Positions 58,245-64,000 of a DNA stretch of 64,000 nt are shown one piece after another. The notes beneath the pieces were generated by a model. The model was not told the DNA's origin and ran no database searches. It was given only the letters and a program-made list of their open reading frames with translations. The first letter of the stretch is position 1, and every line of letters starts with the position of its first letter. The DNA comes from Calliopum simillimum. Its lineage: Eukaryota; Arthropoda; Insecta; Diptera; Lauxaniidae. The stretch is taken from the NCBI GenBank assembly GCA_951812925.1, contig OX638369.1, forward strand, positions 29,314,392-29,378,391, given 5' to 3'. The translations under genes and the position numbers were made by a program.

Positions 58245-58950
58245 TCGCCAATTGGTATCCAATTTTCTTGCATCACCCTAACGTTCCAGAGACAACATTT
58301 TTATGACGAAGTTGTAGCTAATTATAAGAGTTTTTAGCAAATGTATATGGCTTATAGGGTTTAAAAGAATTTCGCAAAGTTCTGGACTTTTAAAGTTGAT
58401 ATATTAATTTTTTTTTCCCCATTTTTTGACTTTGGTGGCCATTTTAGTATGAAAAAGGTCCTATTAACATACCTTTTTATAATTTTTTTTGAAATTCTCG
58501 TTAAATTTCCTTTAATCCGATGGCACATTTGTCAAATCAATTTTTTAATTTGAGGTCGGATAAAAATACTTTTCTATGTAACACACGGGTTACTCGAATG
58601 CGTTGCGCTGCATATGAGTGCGCGCTACTCGTGCTGCTTTTTATCTCTGTAGCTTTCAAATGGTAAAGTATTTTTTTCTGACCTCAACTCAAAAAACTGG
58701 TATCAAATTAAAGGAAATTTAATGAAGTTTAAAAAAAAATATCAAAAAGTATGTTAGTACGACCATTTTCATACTAAAATGGCCACCAAAGTCAAAAATG
58801 GGGAAAAAAATTAACCAGAACTTTGGATAATCCTTTTAAATCCTATACACATTATTTGAAAACTTGTACAATTAACTAAAACTTCGCCATAGAAATGTTT
58901 TCTGTAAAATGTTAGAGTGATCCAAGAAATCAAGTTAGAAAACTAGTTTT
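58245..58950. repeat. Foldback element with ~300-base arms
   Basis: Left arm 58250-58560 and right arm 58665-58950 are reverse complements with scattered changes. Examples are CCCATTTTTTGACTTTGGTG against CACCAAAGTCAAAAATGGGG, GGTCCTATTAACATAC against GTATGTTAGTACGACC, and GGCTTATAGGGTTTAAAAG against CTTTTAAATCCTATA. The ~100-base centre is GC-richer (CGTTGCGCTGCATATGAGTG). No TSD resolved. Confidence 0.75.
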
Positions 58951-61059
58951 AACTCTATAACTCCTAAGGGGTACATTTTAGACCCCCCTCTAGGCGCAAG
59001 TTTTTGTCAGTCTAGACCTTCTCTATCACCTCCCAGAAGCTTCGTAACCTTATGCAATACACCCTGTATATAAAATTTTAGCTGGCATAAAAATAGAAGT
59101 TTATCCGGAATTTTTTGACTTTTAAACATCTGTACTCAAGAATTCTCGAATTTATCAACATGTCGAATTACTACCTCTGATACACGAAAATTTTGATTTT
59201 TCTAGTCCAACATAAATTTGAGCTGTTCATTATGCTTTCTTATAGTTACATAAAATATTCCAAAATGATCATAGTTCAGTAAACCAAATATAAAAATTCA
59301 ACTATTTGCATTTGATTTTATCACCACAACATTATTAAACCAAACACGTTTTCTACTTTTGAACAACAATTGCATGCAAAATCTCAAAAGAATCAAATGA
59401 CCGTTGCTGTGTTGCATGAATTATCAGCAACAACACCAGGGCAAATCAACAACTATCTAACAAAATGAATAAAACGATTTGCTAAAAAATCACTCACAAC
59501 AATTTGCTTTTTTTCTATGCCCCTTATAAAAGCAATCTCAAGCATCAATGCTTATGTGGGGAGTGATAGAAAAAAGAAAAAAAAGAGAATACAGACTACA
59601 AACCAAACAACAGCAACCTTTCCAGCAACAAAATTTATTTAACTCGATACTTAACTCTACAACCCCCCACACAGAGTTCCCCGTGCGCTGCATGCACAAA
59701 CTACATAAACTGGACAAAAGGGGGGCAGAAAATGTGATACCAATAGTGAATATGCTGCTTAGTTGTGTTGTGCAGCAAAGATGACAGACGATGATGATGC
59801 AGACGACTGGTGATGATGCAAAATTGCAGCAACAAATAAAAGCAAAAAACTTGGATGCATTTAAGAAGCAAAAAAAAGTGAAAAAATTGCTTTAGAAATA
59901 AAAGCAATAAAATCTGACTGACTGCCACTTTTGGTTAAACAGCAGTGGGAAGGAACAAGGAACAAAGAGTACCTATGCGAAGGAGTGATAACTAAAAAAA
60001 AAAAAAAAAAAAATTCTAATGCCACTTCAATTCAGTACATCATGATTTTGTGAGTAATGTGAGTTCCGAGAAATCGAAGAAAAAAAAGAAACAAATGTCT
60101 GTGTGTGTACTTTAGAAAAAAAATTTGCATGAATGATTTTTTCGTATATCATAGGACTTACTTACTCTCTCTAGCGATTATTGAATGCAAATCTATGGAA
60201 AATTCAACAGATGTGTAATGTATGCTGCTGCTGCTGCGTATGCTATGAAAAGCAGTAGTATGACAGCTATAGCAGCATAGAACGTAGACATTCTGGGTAT
60301 CGTTGTTATCATGATGCATTCGTAGGGATGATTTGCTTTTAGGTAAAACACGATTAGTAAGCAATATAAATAAGAGGATATGTGAACAGCTTTTAAGTTT
60401 CATGTTTAAGTTGTTTATTGGGGAAATTCTAAAGGCAATTTATTTAAAATTGATTTTTCTATCGAAAGATTTGCATGTAAAAAATAAGTAAGAAATGTAT
60501 GAATTTCTTCTTAGAATTGCCTTGATAAATTTACAGAAAAGGTCTAAAATTGCCAAAAATTTTGCGATGATGAATTTACTTAAGTATTTGTTGAAACAAC
60601 ACTTGGCTTTCAGTAGGTAAAGTTATAATACCAATGTACCCAAATTCATTTTAAATAAATTCAGAAAATGATGAACGTGATATCTCGTTTATCAAAATGG
60701 CGTTTTAACAACTCTTCAACTATTTTCCTTATCCTTCATGACTCAATCTAAAATAAAGTCGTTACAATTCCAGAAGATAAACTTTGATGTGGATTTAAGT
60801 ACCAATTAGAGAACCTCAATCGTCATCATAATTATACCGTTAAGTACGAGATTACATTCAGTCAAGGAACTAAAAAGAATGTAGTTATTTCCTCCAAAGA
60901 AAGCCACAGCAAATGTGATAAAGCTACGCACTAGAGAGTGCTATAGATAGTACACATTTTCCGAAAACCACTTAAAAAAATTAGCCACCAAGCTTTTCAG
61001 TGAAAGCCACAAAGTAATAGACCAAAAAGCATTTGGAAAGTACGGTGTGAATAGGAAAT
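58951..61059. other. Unannotated stretch
   Basis: AT-rich. A TATA-like TTATAAAAGC at 59524 and short GCTGCTGCTG runs near 60222 are present, but no coding sequence supports a gene. Confidence 0.5.
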
Positions 61060-61063
61060 TTAA

Positions 61064-61203
61064 CCCTTTAACGACCAGTTCTAAATACACGAAAGAATTT
61101 CAAAATAAAAATATGACAAAATCGAAGTAATGGAGGGTTAAAAAAACTTTCATTGAAGTAAATGGGGTTCTGGCAAACATACTTGCCATTAGTCGTTAAA
61201 GGG
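61064..61203. mobile_element. piggyBac-type MITE (140 bp)
   Basis: Flanked by TTAA on both sides (61060-61063, 61204-61207). The ends are CCCTTTAACGAC and GTCGTTAAAGGG, a perfect 12-bp inverted repeat. TTAA target and CCC/GGG ends are diagnostic for piggyBac. There is no coding capacity. Confidence 0.88.
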
Positions 61204-61207
61204 TTAA

Positions 61208-61514
61208 GTTGCGGAAAGTTGTGCAGGGAAATCAAAGTCATCATTTAGATTGCGTTATGTGAAGACAATTCATTTGTGCATTTTATGTTCTCTTGGACAC
61301 ATTTTTATTTGATAAGCTAAAATTATTTTTCTTTAGTATATTCAAATTATGAAGCTTTAAATTAACTATCGGAAGATTGAGCAAGTTATAAGGACTTAAC
61401 ATTATTAAACTGTATTTACTCCACAATTTTTTGTTTCTCCAACCGATGTTCGGGCACTAATCGAATTTTTACAATAAATTTCTTTGGCCGCGTTAGGTGT
61501 TAAATTTCGAAGCA
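61208..61514. other. Unannotated stretch
   Basis: Nothing recognised. Confidence 0.5.
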
Positions 61515-62560
61515 GCGACACTTTTTTGGTGACACTCCTTTTTCCACACTTCTTTTTCGACACTTTTTCCCGATTCTTTTTTTAACACTATTTTTTACAT
61601 TTTTTTTGCAATACTTCTTTTTATACTTTTTTTACACTTGTTTGGCGACACTTCTTTTTTGGCACTTCTTTTTCGACAAAATTTTTCGACACATTTTGGC
61701 AACACTTTTTGCGAAACTTCTTTTTTTTTTTTTTTTTTTTCTTTCTTTTAGAGACTATTTCGACAATTTTTTTTAACACTTCTTTTTCGTATATTTGAAT
61801 ACTTTTCATGACACTTTTTTGGCGACACTCCTTTTTTTTCACTTATTGGCGACACATTTTTTGACACTTTTTTGGCGACAATCCTTTTTGGACATTTATT
61901 TTTTATACTCTTTTGGTGACAATTTCTTGGCGACACTTTTCTTTAACACTTTTTTGGGAACACTTTTCTTTCGACACTTTTTTTTCGATACTTTATTTGC
62001 GACACTTTTTTTTAAATTTTTTTAGAGGATCCTTTTTTTGATACTTTATTTGCGACAGTTTTTTATACTTTTTTGACACTTTATTTCCGAAACTTTTTTT
62101 ATACTTTTTTTGACACTTTTTAACAACATTCTTTTCTTTTCGCTTTATTAGCGACACATTATTTTGACGCATTTTAGCGACAATCCTTTTTGGACACTTA
62201 TTTTTTACACTCTTTTGGCGACAAGTTCTTGGCGACAATTTCTTAGTGACACTTTTTGCGCGACATTTTTCTTCGACACTTTTTTCCGAAACTTTTTTTG
62301 ACACTTATTTGGCAACACTTTTCTTTCAACACTTCTTTTTCGACCCTTTATTTGCGATACTTTCTTTCGACACTTTTTTTATACTTTTTTGACACTTTTT
62401 TTATATACTTTTTTTGACACTTTTTGGCAACTTTCTTTTTCGACACTTTTATGGCGATACTTTTCTCACGGAACTTTATTTGCGATACTTTTTTTCGACA
62501 CTTTTTTCGCCACATTTTTTTGATACTTTCTTCGACACTTTTTTGCTGACACTTTTCGTT
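61515..62560. repeat. T-rich tandem array of GACACTTTTTT units
   Basis: About 1 kb of short units, roughly 12-20 bases, built from TCGACACTTTTTT, GGCGACACTTC, GCGATACTTT and TTTATACTTTTTTTGACAC. Minus-strand frames (61842-61621, 61936-61748, 62304-61993, 62590-62348) are open and very lysine/serine-rich (KKCRQKSVKK type) because of the repeat. Not a gene. Confidence 0.85.
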
Positions 62561-64000
62561 ACATCTGGTCATATCTCGCAAGCTATACAAGCCATTTTGT
62601 CGAAATTTTGTGGGTAGGTGTGGAACGTGAATACCATATTAATAGTTTTCTGGGACACTCGAAGGTTCCCGAAGGCTTCATTATCTAGTTATACAAGAAG
62701 GAAAACATCTATGGTGATGAGAAAGATATTTGGCAATTTTTCATATGTAATACCAAGAGTCTTCAATCTTTTGAAGATTTTAAATCCCCTTGTTTTTCGC
62801 CATCAACACCTCTGTTGCAAAAATTTTAAACTTTTTTTCCTTCACTCAATTCAACTGGCTTGAAAAAATTTCAATTTGGCCATTAAAAAAAAGAGAAAAA
62901 TTTTACCAAATTAAGAATTTTCCATTAATCGGCCGGATGCACGCTTTTATAGTTAGCAAAGTAGATAACAAGAAAACAAGAGCGAAAAAAAGAAAGATCA
63001 CAAAGAAAACGAAATGAAGATAAAATGGGGGTCTTCGGATTGTGAACGCCTCATTGGCACAACTAATGGAGCAGACAATAAATGATGGCAACGCTTATAC
63101 CATGCGCCTTCGCTTAGCACACAATTCCGCCTCATTAGATTATGAATTGCTGAAGCAGAAGCGGCAGCATACAAAACAAAAAAAAATACCATATCCACGC
63201 AATGCTGCTGCTGCTGCCGACTGTGAAGACTTGAAGGATTTATAACTTGGCTGAGTAACAACTATAGCCTCAGCAGCAACAACCAACTTTAACTCCAACT
63301 CCTTAGCAAATTTCGATTTTATTTCATTTGTTCACGTTTTGTGGTTGCGTCTACACTGCGGTTGGTGTTGGTGGCATGAAAGAATCAATGAAAGAATCTT
63401 CACTTGGCACAAAAGATGTTAAGATTTTTTGAGGGCGTTGTGGATGGAGTATAAAAGCAGATAAATTTACGCTGCTGCTGCTGGTTTACTTGGCACCAAA
63501 TATTGGTTGGCAGCTTTTTTTCGAAATTAATGTGCCACATTCAGAAATCAATTTCTGCGGGTTTTCCTCAATTTTTTTGGGGTATTTTTCTCTTTCAGCG
63601 GTTTTCAAGTATGCCATTGAAAGATGAATTTCACCGCATTGGAAATTTTGTTGCCAAAATTTGTTTTGGTTTTTTCTCGTTGCGTGGCTTTTATTTTGCT
63701 GCATTAAGCTTACAAGCATATTTAAAGATTTGTAGCATACTTTGAGGCGGCTTAGCTAGCAATTGATTTAATTGGTTTTATTCTGTTTTTTTAGACATTT
63801 AACAGTTTTTAAAAGCTTTTTTTTTAAGTATTTAATGTTTTAAGTGTTAATTCAGTTATTTTTATCATTCAATTAAACTTTCTGTTCATGCCGTTTATTT
63901 TTATAATTTTTAAAAATTTTTTGTTTTGTTCTTACTATTTTATTGTTTTGTTTTTTATGCAAAAAAATACAATTCCCTGCTCCACTCACTCTCAGTATTT
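62561..64000. other. Unannotated stretch to the window end
   Basis: Begins with TCTCGCAAGCTATACAAGCC, a scrap of the dispersed repeat at 43180. GCTGCTGCTG runs lie at 63204 and 63471. Short open frames on both strands match nothing known. Confidence 0.5.

Noticed and set aside
59520..59560. TTATAAAAGC as a promoter
   Set aside because: AT-rich DNA yields such strings often; no supported gene follows.
61621..62590. Lysine- and serine-rich minus-strand proteins
   Set aside because: They are translations of the T-rich GACAC array and have no domain.

Overview
This window is AT-rich, intron-dense insect DNA, most likely from a higher (cyclorrhaphan) fly. The evidence is one clean exon of a membrane dipeptidase with GT/AG splice sites, two DD34D mariner elements, a Ty3/Gypsy retrotransposon of the long-LTR Osvaldo/Ulysses type, LOA-like LINE debris, Helitron and Transib-like elements, and almost no other host coding sequence. 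It reads as one or more very large introns filled with transposable elements. The species cannot be named from the sequence alone.

Layout. 1-4240: two foldback elements around a broken LINE (minus strand) and a cluster of short dyads. 4826-5046: the only confident host exon (peptidase M19, plus strand). 5150-6450: diverged direct repeats, a nested hairpin and one possible small exon. 6790-16726: a complete LTR retrotransposon with apparently identical 2,146-bp LTRs, 4-bp target duplication, tRNA-Lys(CTT) primer site, a RING-H2 finger ahead of gag, a gag broken by two in-frame stops, a U UUU UUA frameshift site and an intact pol. 17466-18787: a 39-bp tandem array. 21280-26790: dispersed repeat modules, a 1.66-kb foldback with perfect 8-bp target duplication, and a hAT-type MITE built of CAAGAC repeats. 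30249-31269 and 49548-50458: two Transib-like non-autonomous elements with 5-bp GC-rich duplications. 31290-32040 and 36788-38200: LINE remnants. 33557-34876 and 53933-55192: two dead mariners. 44270-47035: a Helitron with textbook ends that contains a Tc1/mariner transposase scrap. 52170-58950: more foldbacks and dispersed repeats. 61064-61203: a piggyBac-type MITE. 61515-62560: a T-rich tandem array.

The only potentially complete functional module is the LTR retrotransposon. Its pol is open from end to end and its LTRs look newly copied, yet its gag carries stops, so it was either moved by proteins from a sister copy or depends on stop readthrough. The upstream RING-H2 finger is the least expected coding feature of the window. 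Everything else mobile here is non-autonomous or decayed. No RNA gene, CRISPR array or bacterial-type feature was seen.
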